From JAZGGS01 sp963714405 (GTDB taxonomy: Bacteria; Bacteroidota; Ignavibacteria; Ignavibacteriales; Ignavibacteriaceae), in contig CAVQOH010000002.1 in NCBI GenBank assembly GCA_963714405.1, positions 930,001-994,000 on the forward strand: a DNA stretch of 64,000 nucleotides, read 5' to 3'. The notes beneath the pieces were generated by a model. That model was not told the DNA's origin. It searched no databases and worked only from the letters and a program-made list of their open reading frames with translations. Made by a program: the position numbers and the translations under genes. Every line of letters begins with the position of its first letter. Position 1 is the first letter of the stretch. Of the stretch, positions 54,111 to 63,033 are shown one piece after another.

Positions 54111-54264
54111 GGTTGTCCTGCAAAAGAAAATTAAGATAAAAGTGATCTGAGCAAAAGCCCCCTTCATCTAATCCTAACTTTTTATACAGAATCAGACAAA
54201 CCGGTACAGATTATTTCATTGTCTGCAGCCGGTCTATCATAATTAAATTTAAAAGGAGAACAAA
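54111..54264 (+). promoter_or_regulatory. Conserved 5' leader of the second RRM gene
   Basis: 154 nt. Starts with the shared block TGTCCTGCAAAAGAAAAT and later has ATCTAATCCTAACTTTTTA. A hairpin with outer arms ACCGG (54200-54204) and CCGGT (54229-54233) and an inner CAGA/TCTG pairing precedes a strong AAAAGGAG site. The third leader has the same hairpin with a base-pair swap. Confidence 0.6.
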
Positions 54265-54537
54265 ATGAATATTTATGTAGGCAACTTATCCCCAAATGTA
54301 CAGGAAGCAGACCTGGAAACACTTTTTTCCCGGCACGGGAAGGTACACAGTGTTAAAATTATCCAGGATATGATAACCAAAATATCAAAGGGATTCGGTT
54401 TTGTTGAAATGCTCGTAAAAGAAGAAGCTCAGAAAGCACTTGGTGTGCTGAATACTTTTGAGCTTAAAGGAAAGAACCTGATAGTTAACGAAGCAAGACC
54501 AAAGAGAGAAAACGGACGCAACGAAAAAAGATATTAA
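54265..54537 (+). CDS. RRM RNA-binding protein (second paralogue)
   Basis: 90 residues. RNA recognition motif with RNP2 IYVGNL and RNP1 KGFGFVEM. The short basic tail (PKRENGRNEKRY) lacks the Gly-rich part of the paralogue at 28326. Probably a cold-inducible RNA chaperone. The strong AAAAGGAG site and the conserved leader suggest post-transcriptional control. A third copy follows 308 nt downstream with its own promoter. Confidence 0.93.
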   Translation: MNIYVGNLSPNVQEADLETLFSRHGKVHSVKIIQDMITKISKGFGFVEMLVKEEAQKALGVLNTFELKGKNLIVNEARPKRENGRNEKRY

Positions 54538-54663
54538 TTTATAACTTTCTGTCTGTGTTTTTTAAGCTGCTGCTTTCCGGAACTGTCATCAACAAATTGG
54601 TGACAGTTTAAGAAGCTATTGTTCAGCTATCAACTGCAGACAGGAACCATAATAACGTGGGAA

Positions 54664-54695
54664 TTGCAATTACGCCTTTAAAAGTCTAAATTTAG
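54664..54695 (+). promoter_or_regulatory. Promoter of the third RRM gene (TTG-N20-TAAATTTAG)
   Basis: TTG at 54664-54666, a 20-nt spacer, TAAATTTAG at 54687-54695. Same spacing and a nearly identical -7 element as upstream of 28326. Confidence 0.72.
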
Positions 54696-54845
54696 TGTGT
54701 CCTGAAAAAGAAATTTAATTTAGAGTAAACTTTTCTAAAAGCCTCACAATCTAATTCCAACTTTTTAGCAGAGACAATAAATCCGGTTATGGTCATTATT
54801 TGAAGCCGGAATAAACCTTTTTAACTATTATTTTAGGAGATCAAA
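54696..54845 (+). promoter_or_regulatory. Conserved 5' leader of the third RRM gene
   Basis: 150 nt with the shared TGTCCTGAAAAAGAAAT and ATCTAATTCCAACTTTTTA blocks. Hairpin arms TCCGG (54782-54786) and CCGGA (54806-54810) correspond to the ACCGG/CCGGT pair of the second leader. The outer A-U became U-A, which is covariation. Followed by TTAGGAG. Confidence 0.6.
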
Positions 54846-55112
54846 ATGAAAATATTTGTAGGAAATTTAGCCGCCAGTGTAGAGGATGAAGAACTGAAAG
54901 CACTGTTTGAGCAGCACGGAAAGGTAAGCAGCGTAAAGATTATACGCGATATGTTCAGCCGTATATCAAAAGGTTTTGGATTTATTGAAATGCCAGGGAA
55001 GGCTGAATCGCAAAAAGCTATTGATTCATTGAATACCCAGGAGCTTAAGGGCAAGAGAATAAATGTTAGTGAAGCAAGACCCGAAAGACCTCGCGGTGGA
55101 AGAAGATATTAA
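54846..55112 (+). CDS. RRM RNA-binding protein (third paralogue)
   Basis: 88 residues. RNP2 IFVGNL, RNP1 KGFGFIEM, and a short basic tail (RPERPRGGRRY) with a remnant of an RGG-like segment. Closest in sequence to the 28326 copy in the middle of the domain (EQHGKVSSVKIIRDMFSR). Own promoter and leader. The DEAD-box helicase follows 292 nt downstream. Confidence 0.93.
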   Translation: MKIFVGNLAASVEDEELKALFEQHGKVSSVKIIRDMFSRISKGFGFIEMPGKAESQKAIDSLNTQELKGKRINVSEARPERPRGGRRY

Positions 55113-55404
55113 ATCTTAAATTTCTTTAGATACTTTTTAACTTCTACCTTATTTCACCATTACTTATTTTCATATATTGAATGCCATCTCCATGAAATTC
55201 GTACAAAATAGAGCTCCTTATAAACTTGAGCTGTGGATTAAATAGTGTAACTTACACCTTGTGATTTTTAAGACTTGCCTTCATTTAAGCATTTCTGATA
55301 GCAGTTTTTAACAAATCTTAATTTATTAACCCGCTGTAAAAACATTTCTGTTCTGATTAGACCGTGAAATAGTTTTCTTACGGCAAATTAAAACAGATAT
55401 ATAT

Positions 55405-56670
55405 ATGTCATTCGAAAAATTAAATATTATGAAGCCTATAAAAATGGCTTTACTAGATGAAGGTTATAAAATTCCTACACCGATACAGGAACAGGCTATT
55501 CCGGTAATACTTAAAAGAAGAGATATTCTTGGCTGTGCGCAAACCGGAACTGGTAAAACTGCAGCATTCGCTATTCCTATATTGCAAATTCTTAGTGAAG
55601 AAAAGGGATTCCACAAATCAAGAAGCGTTATTAAATCTTTAATCGTTACTCCAACAAGAGAGCTTGCCGTTCAAATAGGCGAAAGCTTTAATGTATACGG
55701 AAAACATACCGGTCTGAAAAACATTGTTGTTTTTGGCGGAGTTTCTCAAAAATCCCAGACAGACAAGTTAAAGCACGGCGCGGATATTCTTATTGCTACA
55801 CCGGGAAGATTGTTAGACCTGGTAAAGCAGAATTATATAAGTCTGCGCAATGTAAAATTATTTGTGCTTGATGAAGCAGACCGGATGCTGGATATGGGTT
55901 TTATAAACGATGTGAAAAAGATAATTAGAAAGCTGCCAGAAAAAAGGCAGTCGCTGTTTTTTTCTGCAACAATGCCGCCGGAAATTGTAAAACTAGCAAA
56001 TACAATTGTTACAGATCCTGTAAGCATTGAAGTTTCACCTGAAGCAAAAACGGTTGAAGTGATTAAACAGGCTGTTTACTTTGTTTCAAAACCAGATAAG
56101 AAAAACCTGCTCATCCACATCTTGAAAAACGAAAATGTTCAGTCAGCACTTGTATTTACGAGGACAAAACGCGGCGCAGATGCAATTACCAGAATTTTAC
56201 ATGGTGCTAAAATTCATGCAGATGCTATTCACAGCAACAAATCTCAGCAGGCAAGACAGCGTGCACTTAACAATTTTAAATCGAAAAGAACAAGAGTGCT
56301 TGTTGCAACTGATATTGCAGCGCGCGGAATTGATATAGAGGAACTATCTCACGTGTTTAATTTTGATATACCGGAGTTCTCCGATGCATATATTCACCGC
56401 ATCGGCAGAACAGGAAGAGCCGGATTAGGAGGAACAGCACTTTCATTTTGTGATCCCGCAGAGTTTGTTTACCTGCAGGCAATTAATAAGCTTATAAAAC
56501 AACCTATTCCAGTTATAGCTGATCATCCTTTTAAGATGCTTGATCTTAAAGATGGTGAGAATCCTGCAGTTCAAAATAAGTTTGAAGGAAGGTATAGGTC
56601 TTTTGGTTATGGAAGGAGTAAGAGAAACCGATCAGAAAGAAGTTTTCGCAAGTTTAAAGTAAAAAGTTAA
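55405..56670 (+). CDS. DEAD-box RNA helicase (RhlE/CsdA-like)
   Basis: 421 residues with the full helicase core: Q motif (PTPIQEQAIP), motif I AQTGTGKT, Ia PTRELA, II DEAD, III SAT, V ARGIDI and VI HRIGRTGRAG. It has a short basic C-terminal tail (SFGYGRSKRNRSERSFRK) that may bind RNA. It unwinds structured RNA using ATP in the cytosol. Its place next to two RRM genes suggests a cold or ribosome-assembly function. Starts at the ATG after a short TATATATAT stretch without a clear Shine-Dalgarno sequence. I did not find the RRM-type promoter before it. Confidence 0.94.
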   Translation: MSFEKLNIMKPIKMALLDEGYKIPTPIQEQAIPVILKRRDILGCAQTGTGKTAAFAIPILQILSEEKGFHKSRSVIKSLIVTPTRELAVQIGESFNVYGKHTGLKNIVVFGGVSQKSQTDKLKHGADILIATPGRLLDLVKQNYISLRNVKLFVLDEADRMLDMGFINDVKKIIRKLPEKRQSLFFSATMPPEIVKLANTIVTDPVSIEVSPEAKTVEVIKQAVYFVSKPDKKNLLIHILKNENVQSALVFTRTKRGADAITRILHGAKIHADAIHSNKSQQARQRALNNFKSKRTRVLVATDIAARGIDIEELSHVFNFDIPEFSDAYIHRIGRTGRAGLGGTALSFCDPAEFVYLQAINKLIKQPIPVIADHPFKMLDLKDGENPAVQNKFEGRYRSFGYGRSKRNRSERSFRKFKVKS

Positions 56671-56678
56671 ATTCAAGT

Positions 56679-56707
56679 GGATGTCACGCTACCGGAGTGT
56701 GACATCC
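56679..56707. terminator. Hairpin after the helicase gene
   Basis: Perfect 9-bp stem GGATGTCAC / GTGACATCC with an 11-nt loop between the convergent helicase and the small Lys-rich gene. No long T run, so termination efficiency is uncertain. Confidence 0.5.
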
Positions 56708-56716
56708 CAGGAATTT

Positions 56717-56839
56717 TCACTTAATCAGGCCTTGCTTGCTTTTTTCTTCATGCTTAGCTCTTTTTGCGGCTTTCTTTTCCGCTTTTGTTTTCTGCGGTTT
56801 TTTCTTTTCTGATTTTTTTGTAATCAGTCCTTTGCTCAT
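56717..56839 (-). CDS. 40-residue lysine-rich protein
   Basis: A short gene encoding a 40-residue protein that begins MSKGLITKKSEKKKPQKTKA and ends KSKQGLIK. About 35% Lys with Ala and Glu, and no hydrophobic segment, so probably cytosolic and nucleic-acid or ribosome binding. A perfect GGAGAATAAA site precedes the ATG, the same context as the T9SS gene start at 29705, so I consider it real. It converges with the RNA helicase gene. Function unknown. Confidence 0.65.
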   Translation of the reverse strand: MSKGLITKKSEKKKPQKTKAEKKAAKRAKHEEKSKQGLIK

Positions 56840-56935
56840 TTTATTCTCCTTGTTAATTAAAACTACTTCGTAATATAAAACTCACCAGGTCAATATACAT
56901 GGTGCACTGGATTTTTTTCTTCCGGCTGAGAAAGG

Positions 56936-57652
56936 TTATTCTTTTTCCACAAACATATAACCTGCACCCCTTACGCTTGTTATGTAAACAGGATTGGAGG
57001 GATCATCTTCAAAGTATTTACGCAAACGTGAAATAAAAATATCAACCGTGCGGGTTTCAATATCCGGGTTTAAATGCCAAACGTTTTCCAGCAATTCTTT
57101 TCTTGATACAATTTTTCCTTTATGACTTATCAGATACTTTAGTACCATTGCTTCATGTGGTGTTAGCTGTATAGCGGTATCTCCGCAATTACATTTCAGC
57201 GAATCAAAATTAATTTCATTATTCCCAAAACTGAATTTTGGTTCAACAACAGTTACCTCTTTGTACCACTTTCTCCGTTTTAGCATACCTTTTACACGCA
57301 GCAGCAATTCTTTAAGATGAAACGGTTTGGTAATGTAATCATCAACTCCTGCTTCTAATCCTTTAACCTTATCGCCGGTGGCGGTTTTTGCCGTAAGCAT
57401 TAGTATTGGCATTTGGGGATTTTCATTTCTAATCCTTTCTGCAATCTTAAGGCCATCGATGTATGGAAGCATTATATCCAGTATAATTAAATTAAAGTTT
57501 TCTTCTTCAAAATATTTAATAGCTTCTTTGCCATCTTTTGCCCATTTAACTGAATATCCTTCTTCCGATAAATTGTATTCCAATCCAATCGCAAGAGTTT
57601 CCTCATCTTCTACTAATAGTATTTTACTCTCTTTAAATTCTGTATCAGCCAT
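56936..57652 (-). CDS. OmpR-family response regulator (second two-component system)
   Basis: 238 residues. REC domain with phosphoacceptor Asp in NLIILDIMLPYIDGL, Thr in LMLTAKTATGD and Lys in DDYITKPFHL. The winged-helix DNA-binding domain has IQLTPHEAMVLKYLISHKGK and TVDIFISRLRKYFEDD. The middle linker has CNCGDTAIQL, an unusual pair of Cys. Follows its kinase with an 8-nt overlap (ATGG across the TGA), so both are coupled. Target genes unknown. Confidence 0.95.
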   Translation of the reverse strand: MADTEFKESKILLVEDEETLAIGLEYNLSEEGYSVKWAKDGKEAIKYFEEENFNLIILDIMLPYIDGLKIAERIRNENPQMPILMLTAKTATGDKVKGLEAGVDDYITKPFHLKELLLRVKGMLKRRKWYKEVTVVEPKFSFGNNEINFDSLKCNCGDTAIQLTPHEAMVLKYLISHKGKIVSRKELLENVWHLNPDIETRTVDIFISRLRKYFEDDPSNPVYITSVRGAGYMFVEKE

Positions 57653-58664
57653 CAGTTAATACTGGTTGTTTATATTTTTCTGCTCTCCTTAAGAGTTTGT
57701 TAACAAATCGTTTTTTTGATGCCTGATAAACAGGCAGATCAATTTTAAATGTTGTTCCTTTACTCAAACCTTCACTAAACACTAAAATTTTTCCGCCATG
57801 GTTTTTAATGATTTCTCTTGCCCAGTAAAGTCCTAAGCCTGTTCCCTTAACACTTGGAATATTTTTATCATAGATGCGGTAAAATTTATTAAAGATCTTT
57901 TTCAATTCCCTTGATGAAATTCCAATTCCATTGTCTGAAAATTCAAATACAAATTTTTTAGCGACGCAGTTTAATCTCACATCTATTTTTAATTCTTTCG
58001 TTGAATACTTAATTGCATTATCAAACAGATTATCGATAACAATTTTTAATGCATTGATATCAGCTACAACCTTGCAGGATACACTCCCATTTATTGTTAC
58101 AGCATTATTATCTAATCGGAATTTTTCTATTGATTCGTCAATTGAATTTTTAAATGTTGCTTCTGCATCACAAACAATGTAATCATGCGAAATTTTTTTC
58201 TGTTCCAGTGCAGATATTTCCAAAATAATATTCATTAAGTTTTTCAAACGTTCAGCGTCCTTCATCATTAAACCGATAAATTCTTTACGTTTTGCCTCAG
58301 GAACATCTCTTTCGTTTAAAGTTTCAAGGTAAAGCTGTATTGATGATAAAGGTGATTTTAATTCGTGTGTTACATTCCCGATAAAATTATCGTAGAGGTT
58401 AGTTAACCGAAGTTGTACATTCAGATTCCTGAAAATCCATGCAGTTAGTACCGATAAACCAACTAACAGAATTAAACCGACTACAAAAGGAACTACATTT
58501 GTAATATCATAGCTAAGTTGCGGAGAAATCTGGTCCCCCACTTTTTCGAACACTATATAGTTATAAACATACCAGTAAATCCATAAGCCAAGCAATGAGA
58601 GCCATGCAAGCTGTGCAAGTACAAAAATTATTATATGATATAGCAGAGATTTTCGTCTTCTCAA
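57645..58664 (-). CDS. Sensor histidine kinase (second two-component system)
   Basis: 339 residues from a TTG at 58664, with AGGTGAT 6-7 nt upstream. Two membrane helices (about 8-33 and 55-80) with a short outside loop of about 20 residues and no HAMP domain, so it likely senses within the membrane or via a partner. DHp has FIGNVTHELKSPLSSIQLY (His), and the catalytic domain has LFDNAIKYS, FSDNGIGIS and GTGLGLYWARE. First gene of the kinase-regulator pair. Confidence 0.93.
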   Translation of the reverse strand: MRRRKSLLYHIIIFVLAQLAWLSLLGLWIYWYVYNYIVFEKVGDQISPQLSYDITNVVPFVVGLILLVGLSVLTAWIFRNLNVQLRLTNLYDNFIGNVTHELKSPLSSIQLYLETLNERDVPEAKRKEFIGLMMKDAERLKNLMNIILEISALEQKKISHDYIVCDAEATFKNSIDESIEKFRLDNNAVTINGSVSCKVVADINALKIVIDNLFDNAIKYSTKELKIDVRLNCVAKKFVFEFSDNGIGISSRELKKIFNKFYRIYDKNIPSVKGTGLGLYWAREIIKNHGGKILVFSEGLSKGTTFKIDLPVYQASKKRFVNKLLRRAEKYKQPVLTDG

Positions 58665-58845
58665 ATCTTTATCACCTAAATCGTATCAGTTCATTATTAT
58701 TTAAGATAAACCTGATGCAAATATCAATTATTACATTATGAACTTCAAATCTCCAGATAAAACTTTTACATTTCTTTTACAGTACTATTTCTAAAAAAAT
58801 TGCATAATAGAATAGTTATTTAGAACTAATATAGTTGAGAGAAGC

Positions 58846-60324
58846 GTGAAAATTTTATTTGTTTACCCTGAGACACCCCAAACATTCTGGAGCTTTAAAG
58901 ATGCTTTAAAGTTTGTTTCTAAAAAAGCTGCAGAACCTCCGCTCGGGCTGATTACCGTAGCAGCAATGCTTCCCATAGAGTGGGAAAAGAAACTAATTGA
59001 TTTGAATATTGCTAAACTTGAAAACAAACAAATATTATGGGCAGATTATGTGTTCCTTAGCGGAATGAATATTCAGATTAATTCTTTTAAGCAAGTAATT
59101 AGAAGATGTAATACGTTAGGGGTAAAAGTTGTTGCGGGCGGTCCGCTGGCTACAACACAGCACGAGGATTTTTTAGGAGTGGATCACTTTGTTTTAAATG
59201 AAGCTGAATCAACGCTGCAACCGTTCTTACAAGATTTAAAGAATGGAAATCCAAAGTATGTTTATTCATCAGATGAGTTTCCTGATATTGCAGATTCTCC
59301 CGCCCCGATGTGGGAATTGTTGGATATGAAAATGTATGCATCAATGAGCATGCAGTACTCGCGCGGCTGCCCTTACGATTGTGAATTTTGCAGTATAACT
59401 ATGCTTAACGGGCGTAAACCAAGAACAAAATCCGTAAATCAATTTCTTGATGAATTGGAAACCCTTTATAATCTTGGCTGGCGTGAACCAATTTCAATTG
59501 TTGATGATAATTTTATTGGCAATAAGAAAAAATTAAAAAATGAAGTACTTCCGGCTTTAATAAAGTGGTCAAAGCAGAAAAAATATCCTTCTAATTTTAT
59601 CACTGAAGTTTCAATAAATCTTTCCGATGATGAAGATCTGATGAATATGATGATTGATGCAGGATTTAATAGCGTATTTATCGGGATTGAAACACCAAAC
59701 AACGAGAGTCTTGTTGAATGTGGAAAAGCTATCAATTTAAAAAGGGATCTTGTTACATCAATAAAAAAATTACAGAAGAAAGGATTTATAGTATCTGCAG
59801 GATTTATAGTTGGTTTCGATAATGATTCCTCAAGAGTGTTTGAAGATCAAATTAAATTTATACAAAAAAGCGGCATTGTTACCGCAATGGTTGGCTTACT
59901 GAATGCACCACTCGGTACAAAACTATTTAAACGCCTAAGTAATGAAAAACGTATGCTTAGTAATTTTACCGGGAATAACATGGATGGTTCAATAAATTTT
60001 ATTCCGAAAATGAATTACCCGGAGTTGATGGCTGGATATACAAATATTATTAAAACCATTTATTCTCAAAAAGAATATTATCAGCGCTTAAAACAATTTC
60101 TTCATCATTATGAACTTCCCTCGTGGAAATCGGGCAAGCTTTCTTTTATAGAAATAAAAGCATTTTTAAGATCGCTTTGGTTTCTTGGTTTGTTTGAAAA
60201 AGGCAAAAAATATTATTGGAAGATATTTGCGTACAGCTTGTTTAAATATCCCGGAAAGTTTCCGCTGGCAATTACGATGGCTGTTTATGGATATCATTTC
60301 AGGCGTGTTGCAGCAACTATTTAA
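58846..60324 (+). CDS. B12-binding-domain radical SAM protein (DUF4070 type)
   Basis: 492 residues with a GTG start after GAGAGAAG. The N-terminal half is a B12-binding-like Rossmann domain (ILFVYPETPQTFWSFKDA, VAGGPLATTQHED). The radical SAM domain follows with RGCPYDCEFCSITMLNGR (CxxxCxxC cluster ligands), then SIVDDNFIGN. The C-terminal DUF4070-like part (PGKFPLAITMAVYGYHFRR) completes the family. It generates an adenosyl radical, probably for methylation or a rearrangement of an unknown substrate. Its 3' end overlaps the convergent radical SAM gene by 8 nt. Confidence 0.93.
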   Translation: MKILFVYPETPQTFWSFKDALKFVSKKAAEPPLGLITVAAMLPIEWEKKLIDLNIAKLENKQILWADYVFLSGMNIQINSFKQVIRRCNTLGVKVVAGGPLATTQHEDFLGVDHFVLNEAESTLQPFLQDLKNGNPKYVYSSDEFPDIADSPAPMWELLDMKMYASMSMQYSRGCPYDCEFCSITMLNGRKPRTKSVNQFLDELETLYNLGWREPISIVDDNFIGNKKKLKNEVLPALIKWSKQKKYPSNFITEVSINLSDDEDLMNMMIDAGFNSVFIGIETPNNESLVECGKAINLKRDLVTSIKKLQKKGFIVSAGFIVGFDNDSSRVFEDQIKFIQKSGIVTAMVGLLNAPLGTKLFKRLSNEKRMLSNFTGNNMDGSINFIPKMNYPELMAGYTNIIKTIYSQKEYYQRLKQFLHHYELPSWKSGKLSFIEIKAFLRSLWFLGLFEKGKKYYWKIFAYSLFKYPGKFPLAITMAVYGYHFRRVAATI

Positions 60325-61180
60325 TATTATTTTTTGCCCAGCCCTTTGAGTGTCTTAAATGTTTTGCTGTTTCAAAATTACTTTGTTTTATAATTTTGTT
60401 TATATCTGGAATTTTTAAAAATGGTCCAAAGCTGGTAAAGTTTTCCCCTTCAGGAATTACAAGGTTGCCATTGGGAAATATCATCAAATATAATTTATCA
60501 AGCGTTGTGTGATCAAGAAAATTTGTCTTGATTTTATTTCTTCCTGATAATTTTCTTTTAAGCGATGCAAACGACCTATTGCTAACAACAATTTCCTCCC
60601 AATCTACTTTTCCTAAAGAGCGCGAAAAAGTTTGAAATATATTATAGAATACTCTGGCTCTTGTTTTCTTTTTATAATTTTCTGCCAGCGCTAATATGTT
60701 AGGAATGTCTTTTATGTTATATTTTGTAACAGGTGTACAAATTTTAACATCAATGGAGGGATACTTTTTTAAAATTTCCATTGCTCTCAATACTGCAAAG
60801 TAATGTCCAGGCTCTTTTGTTTTAGAACTTATTAGTTCGGTAGAGCCATCAATCGGCAGGGAAATAAGATCAATATAATTTGCATTCCATCTTAAGAATT
60901 GAGAATTTATTTCATCACCAGTTGTTGAAAGTGCAACTTCTAAACCGCTTTTTTTAGCAAATCTTATTAGCTTTCCAATATCTTTTCTTTTTAATGGATC
61001 ACCGCCTGTAAACACAATCCGCTTTGCCCCAATATCTTTTATCTTCTTAATAATTATTTTTGAAACAGAAGTGTTCAAAGGATTTTCTATATCCTGTGGA
61101 CCCCAACAGTAAGGACATTCCTGGTTACATTCACAGGTCACATGAAAATCAATTGTTGCAAATAGCTTTTCTTTTTGCAT
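60317..61180 (-). CDS. Radical SAM enzyme of unknown subfamily
   Basis: 287 residues. FHVTCECNQECPYCWGPQ carries the CxxxCxxC ligands of the 4Fe-4S cluster. IVFTGGDPLKR and ALSTTGDEI mark SAM-binding strands. No auxiliary cluster (SPASM) Cys is seen at the C-terminus, so it is a single-cluster enzyme. The CPYCWGPQ variant is distinctive. It converges with, and overlaps by 8 nt, the B12-type radical SAM gene. Start ATG with no clear ribosome site. Substrate unknown. Confidence 0.85.
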   Translation of the reverse strand: MQKEKLFATIDFHVTCECNQECPYCWGPQDIENPLNTSVSKIIIKKIKDIGAKRIVFTGGDPLKRKDIGKLIRFAKKSGLEVALSTTGDEINSQFLRWNANYIDLISLPIDGSTELISSKTKEPGHYFAVLRAMEILKKYPSIDVKICTPVTKYNIKDIPNILALAENYKKKTRARVFYNIFQTFSRSLGKVDWEEIVVSNRSFASLKRKLSGRNKIKTNFLDHTTLDKLYLMIFPNGNLVIPEGENFTSFGPFLKIPDINKIIKQSNFETAKHLRHSKGWAKNNIK

Positions 61181-61304
61181 TTTTATTCATCAGTAACATG
61201 ATTACAAAGACAATAAATTAATAAAACACTTACACGAAATTACACAGATAAATAGTAAATATTTTCTTAAGTTTAGCGGGAATAATTTTTAAACCGGAGG
61301 ATGT

Positions 61305-61754
61305 ATGAAATCCGTAATTGTACTAGCGTTTTTTCTTATCGGAATGTTTGCAGCTTGTTCTGTGCTAACGTTAACTCCTGCAAATTTTGCTTGGCCAATT
61401 GAATCCGTTTTAAAGGTGAGCGATGATGGAGAAGTAACCGATGATAGATACTCTTTCACTTTTGATGCCAGAGGAATTTATTTTGAGGAATTCCAGGATT
61501 CTTTAGCATACTTCGATAGGGAGCTGAGAATAATAAGAGATGTTGAAAGTTATTATTTTATCACTGGTGATAAGTTTAAAAATGTTTATGTATTTCATAT
61601 AGTAAACGGCGCTTTGGAACTAAATAACAAAATTTTCATATCCGAATTTGGAATTCAAACTCCCGCTTTTAATCAGAGGACTCCCATTATTGAACTGATC
61701 GACGGAGATAGGATTATTAGATTAACAAACGCGGGAATTGAAGGGAATAACTAG
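61305..61754 (+). CDS. Small lipoprotein, partner of the next gene
   Basis: 149 residues with a lipobox-like MFAACS (Cys 18). The mature part is a beta-rich domain (YSFTFDARGIYFEE, YVFHIVNGALELNNKIFIS). Excellent GGAGGATGT site before the ATG. Its TAG overlaps the GTG start of the next gene by one base, so the two are coupled. No family recognised. Confidence 0.7.
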   Translation: MKSVIVLAFFLIGMFAACSVLTLTPANFAWPIESVLKVSDDGEVTDDRYSFTFDARGIYFEEFQDSLAYFDRELRIIRDVESYYFITGDKFKNVYVFHIVNGALELNNKIFISEFGIQTPAFNQRTPIIELIDGDRIIRLTNAGIEGNN

Positions 61755-63019
61755 TGGAAAAGAAAATTATAGCTAACCTGTTTGTTTTTATTATTGCAAT
61801 CTTTTTTGTACAGAGTTCATTCGCTCAGTCCGATTATGAAATTGTACAAAACTTTAGGACAAAATTCACAGAGTTACAAAATAAAATTAAAGATGCATCA
61901 ACTTTAGAAGAACTAAACGTGGTTGTAGCAGGTATTGATCAATTAAAAGGAGAATTTGAGAAACACAAAGCTCTTTTGGATAAAAGTCTATATCCTGATA
62001 ATTACGTAAGATCATTTGAAAAATTAAATGCTGCTTATGTCCTGCGACAAGGAGATTTTACAACAATTGATGTTCTTCAAACTGAAGTTATAGAACTTGA
62101 ACGACAAGTTGATTTTCTTAACCAGAGAAACAATGAATTATTAATAAAAATTGAAGAATTGCAGGCGCAAAGAAGCAAGGATAAAAAAACCATTGCTGAA
62201 TTAGAAAATCTTATTGCTGATTTAAGAGACTCATTAAGAAAGCGCGATAAACTTGTTTTAGAAATGATGGATAAACTTATGCCACCGATAATGAGAGAAA
62301 AAGCAATGCTTTCTTCCGAAGATAAAAACCTTGTTCGGCGGGAAGAAAGAAAAGAAGATGTTTTAGAAAATGTTAAAATTTCTATTGAGGATAATATCAG
62401 GTTTTTAGAGGCAACGTCCTTAAATCCTGATGATATAAAAGATGTTCAAAAGCAGCAGGAACAGTTTTCTGATACCTGGAAGGCTGTAGGACCTAAACTT
62501 GTTGATATTTATGCAGAAAAAAGTAACAAAGCTGTTATACTGAAAGAAATTGATTCGTTATACACTCAATGGTATACAAATTCAATTGATCAGAACATTT
62601 GGAGATCAATTAGCGATGAATTTAAAGTGCATGGCATTATTCTGCAGGAATTTAATTATAGCGATGAATTTGTTAATGCAGTCAATGAATTTATAGCGGA
62701 TGAAATAAAAAATCTTGATATAAAAAGTGATGCTGCTTCAGAAAAAACATTTGTGAATTTTACAGACAGCACATGGTTTGCAACTGTAAAACCAAAGTGG
62801 GTACCATATTTAATTGATGGAGGATTGTTCTCTGAAAAACAAAAAGATGAAGTTGAACTAAGCATTGAAGAATGGAAAGGTGAATTGTATCCATCCAAAT
62901 GGTGGCTTTACGTAGTACTGTGGGCTGGAATAGTAATAATTGTTATACCTGCAGTTATTATTTTAATAAGAAGGAGGAGAAAATCTAAAGAAGATTTTAG
63001 AGATATGGCAAGCGAGTGA
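61754..63019 (+). CDS. Exported coiled-coil protein with a C-terminal membrane helix
   Basis: 421 residues from a GTG that shares a base with the previous stop. Signal peptide (about 1-24, VQSSFAQ), a long coiled coil (about 95-165: EVIELERQVDFLNQRNNELL, KKTIAELENLIADLRDSLRK), a helical middle, and one C-terminal membrane helix (WWLYVVLWAGIVIIVIPAVI) with a basic cytosolic tail (RRRRKSKEDFRD). The topology puts the coiled coil in the periplasm. It may span between the lipoprotein and the inner membrane. Function unknown. Confidence 0.75.
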   Translation: MEKKIIANLFVFIIAIFFVQSSFAQSDYEIVQNFRTKFTELQNKIKDASTLEELNVVVAGIDQLKGEFEKHKALLDKSLYPDNYVRSFEKLNAAYVLRQGDFTTIDVLQTEVIELERQVDFLNQRNNELLIKIEELQAQRSKDKKTIAELENLIADLRDSLRKRDKLVLEMMDKLMPPIMREKAMLSSEDKNLVRREERKEDVLENVKISIEDNIRFLEATSLNPDDIKDVQKQQEQFSDTWKAVGPKLVDIYAEKSNKAVILKEIDSLYTQWYTNSIDQNIWRSISDEFKVHGIILQEFNYSDEFVNAVNEFIADEIKNLDIKSDAASEKTFVNFTDSTWFATVKPKWVPYLIDGGLFSEKQKDEVELSIEEWKGELYPSKWWLYVVLWAGIVIIVIPAVIILIRRRRKSKEDFRDMASE

Positions 63020-63033
63020 TGTATAATTCCCGA

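Noticed and set aside
55255..55295. RRM-type promoter before the DEAD-box helicase
   Set aside because: A TTG is followed about 20 nt later by TTCATTTA, but the TA of the -7 box and the leader blocks are missing.
60317..61180. Prokaryotic viperin (antiviral radical SAM)
   Set aside because: The cluster motif CNQECPYCWGPQ and the lack of the viperin-type C-terminal pattern do not fit, and no defence genes are nearby.
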